Below are positions 38,830 to 47,482 of a DNA stretch of 64,000 bases, in pieces (position 1 is the stretch's first letter; every line of letters begins with the position of its first letter). The notes beneath the pieces are model-generated. The model had not been told where the DNA came from. It did no database searches and saw nothing but the letters and a program-made list of their open reading frames with translations. This stretch comes from JALYZC01 sp963725645. GTDB lineage: Bacteria > Actinomycetota > Thermoleophilia > Solirubrobacterales > Solirubrobacteraceae. A program made the position numbers and the translations under genes. The stretch is taken from assembly GCA_963725645.1 (NCBI GenBank), contig CAVRZD010000006.1, positions 930,001 to 994,000 of the forward strand. The letters are read 5' to 3'.

Positions 38830-39629
38830 ACCATCTGCTGCGATCGCTCGCGCCGATCTCCGACGCGGGGTGGAGGCTCGTGGACGGGGAGGCGCGCGAT
38901 CGGCTCACCGGCGCGCTCGCCGCGCGCAAGCTCGTCGACTTCGCCGGCCCACTCGGATGGGACCACTCGGCGACCAACCTCGGCCGGACCGAGTCCGTCA
39001 AGGGGACCCCGTGCGAGGGCGTGGACGCCCTGCAGCGCCGCGTCCTCCCGCTCGTCGAGCTGCGCAGCGACTTCATCCTTGCTCGCGAGGAGCTGCGCGC
39101 CGGCGACCGGGGCGCCGAGGACATCGACCTCGCGAGCCTCGACGAGTCCGCACGGCAGATCGCGCGGGCGGAGAACATCGCCGTGTTCCACGGCTACTCG
39201 GAGGCCGGGATCGTGGGCGTGACCGAGGCCTCGACCCAGGAGTCGATCCCCCTGAGCGAGGACTACGACGCCTACCCAGGGCACGTGGCGAAGGCGGTTG
39301 AGCTGCTGCGCCGCGTCGGCGTCGGCGGCCCCTACGGGCTGGCGCTCGGCACCGAGGGATACACCGGCGTGATCGAGTCGACCGAGCACGGGGGCTATCT
39401 CGTGTTCGACCACCTCGGCAAGATCCTCGACGGCCCGATCGTCTGGGCGCCGGGCGTGAAGGGCGCGGTGGTCCTGAGCCTGCGCGGCAGCGACTTCCTG
39501 TTCGAGTCGGGCCAGGACCTGTCGGTCGGCTACGACGGGCACGACGCCGACGCGGTGCGGCTGTACCTGGAGGAGAGCTTCAGCTTCCGCGTCGCGACGC
39601 CGGAGGCCGCCGTCGCGCTGACCGCTTGA
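38826..39629 (+). CDS. encapsulin shell protein (family 1)
   Basis: 267 aa, GTG start inside the upstream stop. MNHLLRSLAPISDAGWRLVD, RKLVDFAGPLGWDHSATNLG, VLPLVELRSDFILAREELRA and the E-loop/A-domain strands through LYLEESFSFRVATPEAAVA match the HK97-fold encapsulin of linocin M18 type, with the usual length. It self-assembles into an icosahedral shell that takes up the ferritin-like cargo through its C-terminal peptide. Together the two genes make an iron-storage or iron-detoxifying compartment. A strong hairpin terminator follows at 39646. Confidence 0.96.
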   Translation: MNHLLRSLAPISDAGWRLVDGEARDRLTGALAARKLVDFAGPLGWDHSATNLGRTESVKGTPCEGVDALQRRVLPLVELRSDFILAREELRAGDRGAEDIDLASLDESARQIARAENIAVFHGYSEAGIVGVTEASTQESIPLSEDYDAYPGHVAKAVELLRRVGVGGPYGLALGTEGYTGVIESTEHGGYLVFDHLGKILDGPIVWAPGVKGAVVLSLRGSDFLFESGQDLSVGYDGHDADAVRLYLEESFSFRVATPEAAVALTA

Positions 39630-39645
39630 CAGCTCGAAACGACGA

Positions 39646-39670
39646 CGGGCCCGGCAATTCGCCGGGCCCG
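39646..39670 (+). terminator. hairpin terminator after the encapsulin gene
   Basis: CGGGCCCGGC and GCCGGGCCCG form a perfect 10-bp stem around a 5-nt loop, 17 nt past the encapsulin stop, followed by TTCGCGTTCG. It separates the encapsulin operon from the P450. Confidence 0.75.
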
Positions 39671-39725
39671 TTCGCGTTCGATGTAGCATCAGCCGCGTCC
39701 CTCGGCGGCGATCACGGAGGCCTTG

Positions 39726-40958
39726 ATGGCATCGGTCGGCAGCGATCTCGACAACCTGCTGGTGAGCGAGCGCGAGCACTGGCAGGACGGCCCGCCCTAC
39801 GCGCTGTTCGCGCGCCTGCGCAGCGAGTGCCCCGTCCACTGGACCGCGCAGATCTCCGAGTACCCCGACGAGGACGGCTACTGGTCGCTCACGACCGCCG
39901 ACGACGTCCACACCGTCAGCCGCGACTGGCGCACCTACTCCTCCGAGCGCGGCGGGATCACGGCGCTCACGCACTCGGTGTTTCCGCTCGAGCTCACGCG
40001 GGCGATGTTCATCGGGATGGACCCGCCCAAGCACGACCGCCTCAAGGCCCTGTTCCAGGCGGGCTTCACGCCGCGGCGGATCGCCGAGCACGAGGCGCCG
40101 ATCCGCCAGATCGCCGTCGACGTGCTCGACCGGCTCGAGGGCCGGGAGACCTGCGACCTCGTCCCCGACGTCGCGCAGCCGGTCGTCTCGCGCGTGATCG
40201 GCAGCTTCATGGGCATCCCCGAGGAGGACGATGCGATCTGGGCCGAGCTCATGAACTCGGCGCTCGGAGCCGGCGACCCCGACCTCAATCCCGAGGGCAT
40301 GGAGAGCGTCATGCAGAAGGTCGTGCCCGAGATCTTCGATCGCTGCCGCACGCTGATCGCGCAGCGGCGCGAGAACCCCACCGACGATTTGACAAGCGTG
40401 CTCGTCCACGCCGAGGTGGACGGAGAGAAGCTCGAGGAGCACGAGATCGTCATGGGCTTCTTCCTGCTGGTCGCGGCGGGCAACGACAGCACCAAGGCCA
40501 CCTACTGCAGCGGGATGCGGGCGCTGATGGAGCACCCCGAGGAGCGCCAGCTGCTGCTGGAGGATCCGTCGCTGATCCCCAGCGCGGTCGAGGAATCGCT
40601 GCGCATGTACCCCGCGTTCGCACACTTCCGCCGTACCGCAATGGCCGACACGGAGCTCAACGGGCAGCAGATCCGCGACGGGGACAAGGTGGTCATGTGG
40701 TACGTCTCCTCCAACCGCGACGAGTCGCGCTACGAGGACCCGGACCGCTTCGACGCCCGGCGCAACCCCGAGCACCAGGCCTTCGGCGCCGGCGGGCGCC
40801 ACTTCTGCCTCGGGGCGGCGCTCGCCCGGCTCGAGCTCAAGGTCCTGTTCGAGGAGACGCTGAAGCGCTACCCGGCGATGGAGATCGACGGCACGCCGGC
40901 GATGGCCGAGTCGCCGTTCGTCAATCAGCTCAAGACATTGCCCGTGCGCCTGGCGTAG
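39726..40958 (+). CDS. cytochrome P450
   Basis: 410 aa; GGAGG 5 nt before ATG 39726. The heme-binding loop is FGAGGRHFCLGAALARLELK with the axial Cys. The ExxR motif is in VEESLRMYPAFAHFRR, and the I helix is FFLLVAAGNDSTKATYCSGM, where AGND-S-T replaces the usual AGxET/AGHDT. Soluble class I type, needing ferredoxin and reductase; a 3Fe-4S ferredoxin and its reductase lie 5 kb away (46116-47482) and could serve it. Substrate unknown, perhaps a steroid or fatty acid. Its last 34 bp overlap a convergent gene. Confidence 0.93.
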   Translation: MASVGSDLDNLLVSEREHWQDGPPYALFARLRSECPVHWTAQISEYPDEDGYWSLTTADDVHTVSRDWRTYSSERGGITALTHSVFPLELTRAMFIGMDPPKHDRLKALFQAGFTPRRIAEHEAPIRQIAVDVLDRLEGRETCDLVPDVAQPVVSRVIGSFMGIPEEDDAIWAELMNSALGAGDPDLNPEGMESVMQKVVPEIFDRCRTLIAQRRENPTDDLTSVLVHAEVDGEKLEEHEIVMGFFLLVAAGNDSTKATYCSGMRALMEHPEERQLLLEDPSLIPSAVEESLRMYPAFAHFRRTAMADTELNGQQIRDGDKVVMWYVSSNRDESRYEDPDRFDARRNPEHQAFGAGGRHFCLGAALARLELKVLFEETLKRYPAMEIDGTPAMAESPFVNQLKTLPVRLA

Positions 40959-42841
40959 GCCGCGACCCGCGCGTTGGAGAACAGCACGCGGTAGCGCGGG
41001 TCGCTGTGCAGCCAGGCGTCCTGCGGTGTCGCGCGCCGGACGTAGACGTAGCCGATCGACCGGGCCTCGAGCCAGCGCAGCGTCGCGGCCCTCGAGAGCT
41101 TCGGCAGCGCGTAGACGCGGTGCTCGAAGTGCCGGCCCCAGAGGGCGTAGAACGGGGGGAACTCGTCGGTATGGGTGCTGAAGTACTGGTAGACCGCGAT
41201 CCGCGCCCGCGGCTCCACCGAGTCCACCCAGCGCAGCTCGGGAAGGAACAGCCGCCCGAGGGTGCGTTGCGAGACCGGCTTCTGCGCGGTCGAGATGACC
41301 TGGCCGGCGTCGTAGGTGTGGCCCCAACCGACGAAGTGGCTCGAGCTGAACCACAGCGAGATCGCGACGCACACGAGTGCCAGCGATTGGACCGCGGTCC
41401 GCAGCCACCGCGAGCCCGTCCGGTCGACGAACACCACGATCCCGACCAGCGCCGGCGCCAGCAGGAAGATCGTGAACCGCGTCCACCAGCGGTAGGGCTG
41501 GATCGCGAACAGGATGCCCAGCGGCACGAGGAAGGCCCAGAACAGCATGCGGTTGCGCTTCCAGGCTCCGATGACGAACGGGATCAGTAGGGGGAGGCCG
41601 AGGAGGAGCCAGACGAGGCCCATCCCGCCCTCGTATTCGTCCGCACGGTCCCACTGGCCGGAGCTGTGGTTGAACACGCGCGTGAAGTCGTAGCCCCACG
41701 AATGGACGATCGCCGACGGCCCCGATCCCGTCGGCAGCCGCAGCAGCGTGATGCCCGGCCCGTCGAACAGCGTGTGCCCGAGGAACTTGACGGTCCCAGG
41801 GTAGACGGGGTTCGAGAACTCGACCAGGTCGCGGACGTACCAGAAGCCGCCGAGGCAGATCAGCGGCGCGAGCAGCAGCAGGGCGTAGGCGATCGGCCGG
41901 TCGGGACCCAGGCCGAACCGGCGCCGGCTCACCAGCATGCCGATCACGAGGCTCAGCAGCGTGACCAGGCCGAGCAGTGGGCCGACCGGCTTGGCGCCAA
42001 CGGCGAGCCCGGTGGCGCAGCCGGCGAGCACCAGGTACACGGGTGACCAGGCTCGATCGGCGTCGGATCCCCACGCCGCCGGTGGAAACGCGCGCAGCAC
42101 GAAGTAGATCCCGGTGAGGAAGAACGCGGTCACGCCGAGATCGACGTAGTTCGACGAGGCCTGCGTGAGCACGATCGGACTGAGCAGGAACAGCGCCCCG
42201 GCGGCGAACGCCGGCGGGCGGCGCACGCCGGCCAGGCGCGCGAAGCCGGCGACCGCGCCCGCGCCCAGGACCGCGAGCGGGATCTGCACCGTGCCGATCC
42301 ACACGTCGTTCTTGAGGAACAGCGCGACCCACGTGAACAGCAGCTCGACGTTCGCCGGGAAGGACGCGGAGTAGATGTGCAGGTGCGCCGTGCCGATGTG
42401 CCCGTACTGCAGCCACAGCGCGACGGTGGGGAGGTGGTAGGCGAGCGCGTCGTACCCGTAGGGCGGCAGGGCGTAGGCGATCACCACCCGCCACAGCAGC
42501 GCGAGCGCGGCCACGACGACCAGGGCCGTCACCCAGCCGTTGCCGCGGAGCTCGCGCAGCAGGTCCGTCACCGACGACCGCAGTCCGCGCAGCCGGACGG
42601 GCGATCGCCGCCGGAAGGTCAGGCCGAGGGCCGCGCCGGTGATCGTTGCGTTGAGCAGGAGCACCGTCGCGGGCGTCATCGACCGCAGCGGACCGCCGGC
42701 GATCAGCAGCGACACGACGATCTGCGTGGCCCCGGCGACGGCGGCGGCCAGCGCCCGGTCCAGCCCGCTTCGGAGCGGGACGACCGTGGCGAGGCGGATG
42801 GCCGTCGCGGCAACGATCAGGGTGGCGACGAGGAGGAGCAC
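40925..42841 (-). CDS. multi-pass membrane protein, GT39/ArnT-like glycosyltransferase
   Basis: 638 aa from GTG 42841. About 12 membrane helices from the first residues to about 520, then a soluble C-terminal domain (RTLGRLFLPELRWVDSVEPR, RVLFSNARVAAYARR). The first large outer loop has YALPPYGYDALAYHLPTVAL, where an Asp early after helix 1 is the usual catalytic position of GT-C enzymes using polyprenyl-phosphate sugars. Tentative: the family fold is recognised only by topology and the DALAYHLP motif. The 3' end overlaps the P450 gene by 34 bp on the other strand. Confidence 0.72.
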   Translation of the reverse strand: MLLLVATLIVAATAIRLATVVPLRSGLDRALAAAVAGATQIVVSLLIAGGPLRSMTPATVLLLNATITGAALGLTFRRRSPVRLRGLRSSVTDLLRELRGNGWVTALVVVAALALLWRVVIAYALPPYGYDALAYHLPTVALWLQYGHIGTAHLHIYSASFPANVELLFTWVALFLKNDVWIGTVQIPLAVLGAGAVAGFARLAGVRRPPAFAAGALFLLSPIVLTQASSNYVDLGVTAFFLTGIYFVLRAFPPAAWGSDADRAWSPVYLVLAGCATGLAVGAKPVGPLLGLVTLLSLVIGMLVSRRRFGLGPDRPIAYALLLLAPLICLGGFWYVRDLVEFSNPVYPGTVKFLGHTLFDGPGITLLRLPTGSGPSAIVHSWGYDFTRVFNHSSGQWDRADEYEGGMGLVWLLLGLPLLIPFVIGAWKRNRMLFWAFLVPLGILFAIQPYRWWTRFTIFLLAPALVGIVVFVDRTGSRWLRTAVQSLALVCVAISLWFSSSHFVGWGHTYDAGQVISTAQKPVSQRTLGRLFLPELRWVDSVEPRARIAVYQYFSTHTDEFPPFYALWGRHFEHRVYALPKLSRAATLRWLEARSIGYVYVRRATPQDAWLHSDPRYRVLFSNARVAAYARRTGNVLS

Positions 42842-43000
42842 AGACCGCGGGCTGCAGCAAACCCACTCCGCGTAAGCGGCGCATAAGCGGGGTGTGGGTT
42901 CTTCGCTCGTGTACGGCGCGATGCGGCAGGACACGGGCGCCCCCGCCCGGACCGACCCGTGACGGGGACCGCCGGGTATCGTCTGCGCTGACCGGCCGAC

Positions 43001-44494
43001 ATGCGCCAGCTCACCGCCCTCGACGCGCAGTTCCTCGCGCTGGAGACCCCGCGCCAGTACGGGCACGTCGCCGGCGTGGCCGTCGTCGACCCCTCGACCT
43101 CCCCGACCGGCTCGCTCGAGCTCGCCGATCTCCAGGACCTGCTCGTCGAACGGCTGCCGTTGCTGCCGCCGCTGCGCTGGCGGCTCGCGGAGGTCCCGCT
43201 CGGCCTCGACTACGGCTACTGGATCGACGACCCGGACTTCGACCTCGAGTACCACGTGCGCGAGCTGGCGCTCCCCCCGCCGGGCACCAACGAGCAGCTC
43301 GCCGAGCAGGTGGCGCGGATCGTGTCGCGGCCGCTCGACCGTGCGCGGCCGCTGTGGGAGCTCTACCTGATCCACGGGCTCAAGGGCGGGAACAAGGCGG
43401 TGATGACGAAGATCCACCACTCGGTCATCGACGGGATGTCGGGCGCGGAGATCATGGGTGCGCTCCTCGATCTCGGTCCCGAGGGCCGGGAGGTGCCCGA
43501 GGACGTGCGCTTCTCCGACGACGGCGAGCCGACCGAGCTCGGGATGCTCGGGCGCGGCCTGCTCGGCCTGCCCCGCTATCCGCTGCGGGTGCTGCGCGCC
43601 CTGCCGGGGACGCTGCCCAACATCGACGAGACGCCGCTCGCGACGCTCCCGGGTGCGGGCACGCTGGGCCGGCTCGCGTCGTCGGTCCAGCGCGCGATCG
43701 GCGGCGGGTCGGACCAGGTCGTCGACCGCCACAAGCTGGTCGCCCCCAAGACCTCGTTCAACGGGCGCGTCTCGCCTCACCGGCGGGTGGTGTTCGGGCA
43801 GCTCGCGCTCGACGACGTCAAGGCGGTCAAGAACGCGCACGGCTGCACGGTCAACGACGTCATCGTGTCGATGTGCGCGGGCGCCGTGCGCCGCTGGATG
43901 ATCGAGCATGGCGAGCTGCTCGACGTGCCGCTCGTCACGCAGATCCCCGTGTCCGTGCGCACGGACGACCAGGTCGGCACCTACGGCAACCGCATCCAGC
44001 TGATGAGCGCGCCGCTGTTCACGAACGTCGCCGACCCGGTCGACCGCCTGCTCCGCACCCACGATGCCATGGGCGACATGAAGGCCCGCCATCGCGCCCT
44101 GCCGGCGGAGATCCTCCAGGACGCCAACCAGTTCATCCCACCGGCCGTGTTCTCCCGTGCGGCACGCGTCACGTTCGCGCTGTCCACGAGCCGGGCCGGT
44201 CGCCCCGCGTGGAACCTCGTGATCTCCAACGTGCCCGGGCCGCAGTTCCCCCTCTACCTGGCGGGCGCCGAGCTCCAGGCCAACTACCCGGTGTCGGTGG
44301 TGACGGACGGGATGGGACTCAACATCACGGTCATGAGCTACCGCGGCCACCTCGACTTCGGGATCGTGGCCGACCGCGAGCAGATGCCCGACGTGGCGTC
44401 GCTGATGGACTGGCTGCGCGAGGAGCTCGACGAGCTCAAGCCAAAGCGCCGCGCGAAGCGCCGGGCCGCGGATTCGGCGCCGGCGTCGAGCTAA
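43001..44494 (+). CDS. wax ester synthase/diacylglycerol O-acyltransferase (WS/DGAT)
   Basis: 497 aa. MRQLTALDAQFLALETPRQY, RPLWELYLIHGLKGGNKAVM and the active site KIHHSVIDGMSGAEIMGALL (HHxxxDG) are diagnostic. The C-terminal half has NDVIVSMCAGAVRRWM and NLVISNVPGPQFPLYLAGAE. Catalyses acyl-CoA transfer to fatty alcohols or diacylglycerol, making storage wax esters or triacylglycerol at the membrane face. A basic tail (KPKRRAKRRAADS) ends the protein. TATCGT at 42977 may be its -10. Its TAA overlaps the convergent SDR stop. Confidence 0.95.
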   Translation: MRQLTALDAQFLALETPRQYGHVAGVAVVDPSTSPTGSLELADLQDLLVERLPLLPPLRWRLAEVPLGLDYGYWIDDPDFDLEYHVRELALPPPGTNEQLAEQVARIVSRPLDRARPLWELYLIHGLKGGNKAVMTKIHHSVIDGMSGAEIMGALLDLGPEGREVPEDVRFSDDGEPTELGMLGRGLLGLPRYPLRVLRALPGTLPNIDETPLATLPGAGTLGRLASSVQRAIGGGSDQVVDRHKLVAPKTSFNGRVSPHRRVVFGQLALDDVKAVKNAHGCTVNDVIVSMCAGAVRRWMIEHGELLDVPLVTQIPVSVRTDDQVGTYGNRIQLMSAPLFTNVADPVDRLLRTHDAMGDMKARHRALPAEILQDANQFIPPAVFSRAARVTFALSTSRAGRPAWNLVISNVPGPQFPLYLAGAELQANYPVSVVTDGMGLNITVMSYRGHLDFGIVADREQMPDVASLMDWLREELDELKPKRRAKRRAADSAPASS

Positions 44495-45336
44495 TCCGGC
44501 GCCGGCACGCCGGTGTCGCGCTCGGCGGCGTCGGCGCCCGTGCGGGTGGTCATGACCGACGCCGCGCCGCCCGCCAGGACGCGGCGGACGAGCCCGGGCG
44601 CGAGGACGCGCGCGGCGGCCGCAAGGGCGTAGCCGCGCGGGACGTAGCGCTCCGCGCGGCCACGCAGGCCGGTGTCGACTATCGCCTCGGCCGCGCGCTC
44701 GGGAGTGGAGACGAGCCAGCGCGTCAGCGGCCGTTCCACCAGCTCCTTCTGAGGGAACCCCTCGGTCGAGATGAAGCCGGGGAGCACCAGCCCGACGTGC
44801 ACGCCGTGCGCGCGCTCCTCCGCGTACAGGCCGTCGGTCCAGCCGGCCAGCGCGAACTTGCTCGCGGAGTACGCGGCGGAGCCGCCGCGGGCCACGCGCG
44901 CGGCGGTACTGGCCACGTTCACGATCGCGCTCGGCGCCGACGCGCGCAGCAGGGGCAGCAGCGCCTCGGTGAGACGCACCGCGGCGTCGAAGTTGATCGC
45001 CATCGTTCGCCGCACGTTCTCCCAGCCACCCTCGGCGAACCGTGCGCGCCAGGCCGAGCCGGCGTTGTTCACGAGCAGCGTCAGCCGGTCGTGGCGCTCC
45101 TGCACGTGAGCCAGCACGCGCGCCGGCGCGTCGCCGTCGACCAGGTCGACGGCGACGTGCGTCGCGGGCACGGGCAGCGAGTCCGCCAGCTCGCGCAGGC
45201 GCTGCTCGCGCCGCGCCACGAGCACGAGCCTCGCGTCGGGTTCGCGGGCGAGTCGCCGCGCGGTCGCCTCGCCGATACCGCTCGAGGCGCCGGTCACGAG
45301 CGCCACGAGCGGGCGTTGGCTGGGTTCGTTGGGCAT
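44491..45336 (-). CDS. short-chain dehydrogenase/reductase
   Basis: 281 aa. VALVTGASSGIGEATARRLA binds NAD(P); LVNNAGSAWRARF, a catalytic Ser in VNVASTAARVARGG and Tyr/Lys in YSASKFALAGWTDG complete the active site. The extended C-terminus with TPERAAEAIVDTGLRGRAER is typical of lipid-linked SDRs (acylglycerone or fatty-acyl reductase relatives). Convergent and 4 nt overlapped with WS/DGAT. Function in storage-lipid or ketoacyl reduction is a guess. Only 21 bp separate its start from the divergent membrane-protein gene. Confidence 0.9.
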   Translation of the reverse strand: MPNEPSQRPLVALVTGASSGIGEATARRLAREPDARLVLVARREQRLRELADSLPVPATHVAVDLVDGDAPARVLAHVQERHDRLTLLVNNAGSAWRARFAEGGWENVRRTMAINFDAAVRLTEALLPLLRASAPSAIVNVASTAARVARGGSAAYSASKFALAGWTDGLYAEERAHGVHVGLVLPGFISTEGFPQKELVERPLTRWLVSTPERAAEAIVDTGLRGRAERYVPRGYALAAAARVLAPGLVRRVLAGGAASVMTTRTGADAAERDTGVPAPD

Positions 45337-45342
45337 CGCGGG

Positions 45343-45348
45343 TACGGT
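45343..45348 (+). promoter_or_regulatory. -10 box TACGGT in a 21-bp divergent gap
   Basis: TACGGT ends 9 nt before ATG 45358. The gap to the divergent SDR gene is so short that the -35 contacts must lie inside the SDR coding region. Confidence 0.35.
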
Positions 45349-45357
45349 GATCGTCTC

Positions 45358-45975
45358 ATGGATGCAGCCGAGGTCTCCTGGCGGCGGCCGCCGCTGGTCT
45401 CATCGGCGTGGGAGTTGCGCTGCTTCGGCCGGACCTGGATCGTCGTCGCGCTGCTGGTGGTGGCGGTCGACGCGGCGCTCGGCGGTGCGTCGGATCTCCT
45501 TCCGGTGGAGATCTGGGCCTGCGTGCTGCTGTTCTTCCTGACCGTCGCCGGAGCGCTCGCGCGGGCCTTCCTGGGACTGCGCACCCAACCGGACATGCAG
45601 TACGCCCAGGTCTTCGACCGCTCGCCGGCGCCGCCGGCGGCGCTGCGCGTCGAGGGGCGGCGCAGCACGGCGAACCGGGCCGCGTGGGCCGCGACCGGCG
45701 TCGCGGTGCTGCTCGCCGTCGGCGCCGCCGCCACGCTGATCGTGATGCTCGTCCTGATGGGCAGGCCGCGCGAGCACGTCCTCGACCACCTCGCGGGCGC
45801 GGCCGTGCTGCTGGCGGCGGCGTGGACGCTCGTGTGCGGAGCCGCTTCGCTGCGGATCGCGGTCTGGTTTCGCCGCTGGGAGGAGCGCCGCAGCCGGGTC
45901 GTCCTGTGCCGGCCGCTGACCTCGGGACGGCTGGGGTACGTGTACTACGTCAGTCGGTGTGGGTCGGAGCGTTGA
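45358..45975 (+). CDS. membrane protein of unknown function
   Basis: 205 aa. Four hydrophobic segments at about residues 25-45, 52-75, 108-130 and 140-160 (WIVVALLVVAVDAALGG, IWACVLLFFLTVAGALARAF, AATGVAVLLAVGAAATLIVM, LAGAAVLLAAAWTLVCGAAS) with a cytoplasmic basic tail (RRWEERRSRVVL). No family recognised. Closed downstream by a strong hairpin at 46023-46069. Confidence 0.75.
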   Translation: MDAAEVSWRRPPLVSSAWELRCFGRTWIVVALLVVAVDAALGGASDLLPVEIWACVLLFFLTVAGALARAFLGLRTQPDMQYAQVFDRSPAPPAALRVEGRRSTANRAAWAATGVAVLLAVGAAATLIVMLVLMGRPREHVLDHLAGAAVLLAAAWTLVCGAASLRIAVWFRRWEERRSRVVLCRPLTSGRLGYVYYVSRCGSER

Positions 45976-46022
45976 CGACGGTCATCGAGGGGTGCCGCCG
46001 GGGGCGGCGGGGCCGATCCTCA

Positions 46023-46069
46023 ACGAGAGACGAGAAGTCCTTGATTACGAAGGGTTTCTCGTCTCTCGT
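46023..46069. terminator. bidirectional hairpin terminator
   Basis: ACGAGAGACGAGAA pairs perfectly over 14 bp with TTCTCGTCTCTCGT around a 19-nt loop that can itself form CCTT/AAGG. It lies between the convergent ends of the membrane-protein gene (45975) and the ferredoxin gene (46116), so it can stop transcription from both sides. Its A/G-rich arm is striking against the G+C-rich surroundings. Confidence 0.7.
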
Positions 46070-46115
46070 CGCGTATCGAGTGGCGCTCCCCGCGGGACTC
46101 CTCGTTGACCGTCGT

Positions 46116-46319
46116 TTACGGATACACCTGCTCCCCGGCGCCGTCGAGCAGACGGATCGCCGCCGACGGGCAGGCGCGCGCGGCCTCGACCATGAGCTCG
46201 TCCGGCGCGGTGCCGACGACCACCGCCACGTCGTCGATGCGGAAGACCTCGGGCGCGATCGCCTCGCAGTCGCCGTGGGCGGCGCAGGCAGCGGCGTCGA
46301 TGTACGCGACGTAGGTCAT
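46116..46319 (-). CDS. 3Fe-4S-type ferredoxin
   Basis: 67 aa: YIDAAACAAHGDCEAIAPEV, then a CP near residue 50 (ARACPSAAIRLLDG). The CxxHGxC spacing with an Ala/His in place of the second cysteine marks a single 3Fe-4S cluster ferredoxin, usual redox partner of actinobacterial P450s and Rieske oxygenases. Its ATG overlaps the stop of the reductase gene (ATGA at 46316-46319), so the two are co-translated. Confidence 0.93.
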   Translation of the reverse strand: MTYVAYIDAAACAAHGDCEAIAPEVFRIDDVAVVVGTAPDELMVEAARACPSAAIRLLDGAGEQVYP

Positions 46320-47482
46320 GCCGCCGCCGCGACGGGCTCGGCGATCAGCCGCCGCGCGTCGGGGAGCGCGTGCGGACGGCCCACCAGAAGGGCGGCGACC
46401 GGGCGGTCCCCGCGGGTGTAGATCGCGGTGAAGTCGCGCGCTGCCGGGTCGCCGTCGATGCTGACGGCGTCGGCGAGGCCGGCGTGGCCGATCTGCTGGA
46501 TGCGCGTGCCGTACTGGTCGCTCCAGAAGCTGTGCGGCGGCGCCGGCGCAGCGCGGAGGCCGAGCATCGCCCGCCCGGCCTGCGCACCCTGCCGCGCGGC
46601 CGACTCCCAGTGCCCGCCGGGAACGTGGCGGCGCAGCATCGGGTCGAAGACGGCGGCGGCGTCGCCGGCGGCGAAGACTCCGGGGGCGCCCGCCGCTCCG
46701 CGATCGTCGACCGCCACGCCGCGCGGGTCGAGGCCGCTGCCCTCCAGCCAGTCCAGGTCGGGCACGACGCCGACGCCCACGACGACGTGATCGCATCCGA
46801 CCAGCGTGCCGTCGTCGAGCCGCAGGGCCGCGACGCGCCGGTCACCGTGCAGGGCCGCGATCCGGCGATCGAGGTGGACGCGGACGCCCTCGTCGCGGTG
46901 CAGCTCGGCGAACCAGCGGCCGAGCTGGTGCCCGAGGACGTGGCCCAGCGGCCACGGCGTCGCTTCGATCAGGGTCACCTCGCACCCGGCGGTGCGCGCC
47001 GCGGCCGCGACCTCCTGGCCGATGAACCCGGCGCCGATCACCGCGAGGCGCTCCCTTCGCGCGATCGCGCCGCGCAGCTGCCAGGCGTCCTCGACGGTCC
47101 GCAGGGTGGTCACGTTGGTCCGACCCTCGAGCCCCGGAAGCGTGAGCGGGCGGCTGCCGGTGGCGATCAGGAGCCGGTCATAGGCCAGGCTCGTCCCGTC
47201 GGACACCGCGACGCTGTGCTCCGCCGGGTGCAGGCCGGTCGCCCGTGCGCCGAGGCGTACATCGACGTCGTGGTCGGCGTACCACGCGGCCGGACGCAGG
47301 GAGGGCGGTTCCTCGGCGCACGCGCCGAGCAGCAGGTCCTTCGACAGCGGCGGGCGGTCGTAGGGGCGATGCCGCTCGGCGCAGATCATGCGGATCGGCC
47401 CGTCGTACTGGCCGCGGCGCAGCGCCTCGGCGCAGCGCTGGGCGGCGAGCCCACCGCCGACGATCAGCACGCCGGCGCTCAC
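46316..47482 (-). CDS. NAD(P)H:ferredoxin reductase (BphA4-like FAD enzyme)
   Basis: 388 aa, GTG start overlapping the upstream stop. FAD dinucleotide motif VLIVGGGLAAQRCAEALR; NAD motif LAVIGAGFIGQEVAAAARTA; second FAD motif GVFAAGDAAAVFD; the RPPLSKDLL motif near residue 45 is typical of class-I oxygenase-coupled reductases. It should pass electrons from NAD(P)H to the 3Fe-4S ferredoxin encoded next. Together with the ferric-reductase-like membrane protein upstream it forms a redox operon. Confidence 0.92.
   Translation of the reverse strand: MSAGVLIVGGGLAAQRCAEALRRGQYDGPIRMICAERHRPYDRPPLSKDLLLGACAEEPPSLRPAAWYADHDVDVRLGARATGLHPAEHSVAVSDGTSLAYDRLLIATGSRPLTLPGLEGRTNVTTLRTVEDAWQLRGAIARRERLAVIGAGFIGQEVAAAARTAGCEVTLIEATPWPLGHVLGHQLGRWFAELHRDEGVRVHLDRRIAALHGDRRVAALRLDDGTLVGCDHVVVGVGVVPDLDWLEGSGLDPRGVAVDDRGAAGAPGVFAAGDAAAVFDPMLRRHVPGGHWESAARQGAQAGRAMLGLRAAPAPPHSFWSDQYGTRIQQIGHAGLADAVSIDGDPAARDFTAIYTRGDRPVAALLVGRPHALPDARRLIAEPVAAAA

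Noticed and set aside
42892..45357. The in-frame 5' extension of the membrane-protein gene at 45358 back through WS/DGAT
   Set aside because: It is the shadow frame of the acyltransferase; coding signal begins at ATG 45358.
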